NCBI RefSeq assembly: GCF_020639365.1
Contig: NZ_JAINUL010000001.1
Location: forward strand, 4,861,928 to 4,925,927
Origin: Streptomyces flavotricini
GTDB taxonomy: Bacteria > Actinomycetota > Actinomycetes > Streptomycetales > Streptomycetaceae
Length of the DNA stretch: 64,000 nt
Direction: 5' to 3'
The notes below the pieces were generated by a model. That model ran no database searches and was not told the DNA's origin. It worked only from the letters and a program-made list of their open reading frames with translations. Position 1 is the stretch's first letter. Every line of letters starts with the position of its first letter. Below, piece after piece: positions 63,924 through 64,000 of this stretch. The position numbers and the translations under genes are program-made.

Positions 63924-64000
63924 GCGCACCGCCCGGCGCCGCACCGGCGGGCACCGGCGGGCACCGGCCCGGCCACCGGCCGCCGGCCCCGGCGCCGGCC

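Noticed and set aside
63924..64000. GC-only repeats (GGGCACCGGC type) at the window end.
   Set aside because: Simple low-complexity sequence; too little is visible to call a repeat element or terminator.

Overview
The window is a 64-kb piece of a Streptomyces chromosome. GC content is very high, with strong third-position GC bias. The gene order phoU-phoRP, carD-ispD-ispF-cysS-rlmB, msiK, a SoxR-type quinone oxidoreductase, cdgB, nagK-nagA, otsB-otsA, a SAM-riboswitch 'thrC' operon and groEL2 follows, as far as I recall, the conserved core of the S. coelicolor chromosome around SCO4228-SCO4300. I see no CRISPR array, prophage, insertion sequence with a transposase, rRNA gene or secondary-metabolite cluster. 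There is one tRNA gene (Thr, anticodon TGT, about 15.25 kb).

Layout. 0-6 kb: end of a phosphoglycerate mutase gene, a secreted Gly-rich protein, a 50-residue Cys-rich protein, then the phosphate system (phoU divergent from phoR-phoP, PHO-box-like repeats between them) and a lipoprotein. 6-15 kb: carD, ispD/ispF (isoprenoid precursors), cysS, rlmB, a DoxX-type membrane protein, a sugar nucleotidyltransferase and msiK (shared ATPase of sugar ABC importers) with a DasR-type dre site. 15-26 kb: tRNA-Thr followed by a more accessory block of oxidoreductases, acetyltransferases, a SoxR-box quinone reductase, a pentapeptide-repeat protein and an M4 protease. 24-31 kb: SenS-SenR-like two-component pair divergent from an hbpS-like heme-binding protein gene, an M1 peptidase, a GNAT gene broken by a 30-bp palindromic insertion, terD, arfB and a flavin reductase. 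31-38 kb: the BldD-box diguanylate cyclase cdgB, a sugar kinase, nagA-nagK and a DasR-type solute-binding lipoprotein. 38-43 kb: trehalose synthesis genes (otsB, otsA) and gpgS.

43-48 kb holds the most interesting unit: a SAM-I riboswitch controlling a threonine-synthase-like PLP enzyme and a ThiS/MoaD-like sulfur carrier. These fit the newly recognised MetM/MetO route from O-phosphohomoserine to homocysteine rather than threonine synthesis. A cold-shock gene, groEL2 with two tandem CIRCE elements, and a trpF gene (unusual in Streptomyces) follow. 48-56 kb: a Ser/Thr kinase, a free-standing I9 inhibitor opposite an I9-subtilisin, a beta-propeller protein, an XRE/DUF397 regulatory module with a 35-bp dyad, and a PIN toxin-antitoxin pair. 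56-64 kb: murP-murQ-murR (uptake and breakdown of N-acetylmuramic acid) with paired operators at murR, small proteins, an MFS exporter, an HD-domain protein and cutC under another dre-like site.

A theme runs through the window. Amino-sugar recovery (nagK-nagA, a solute-binding protein, msiK, murP-murQ-murR) is spread over several loci. Four dre-like sites share, exactly or nearly, one core and link msiK, nagKA, the binding protein and, unexpectedly, cutC.
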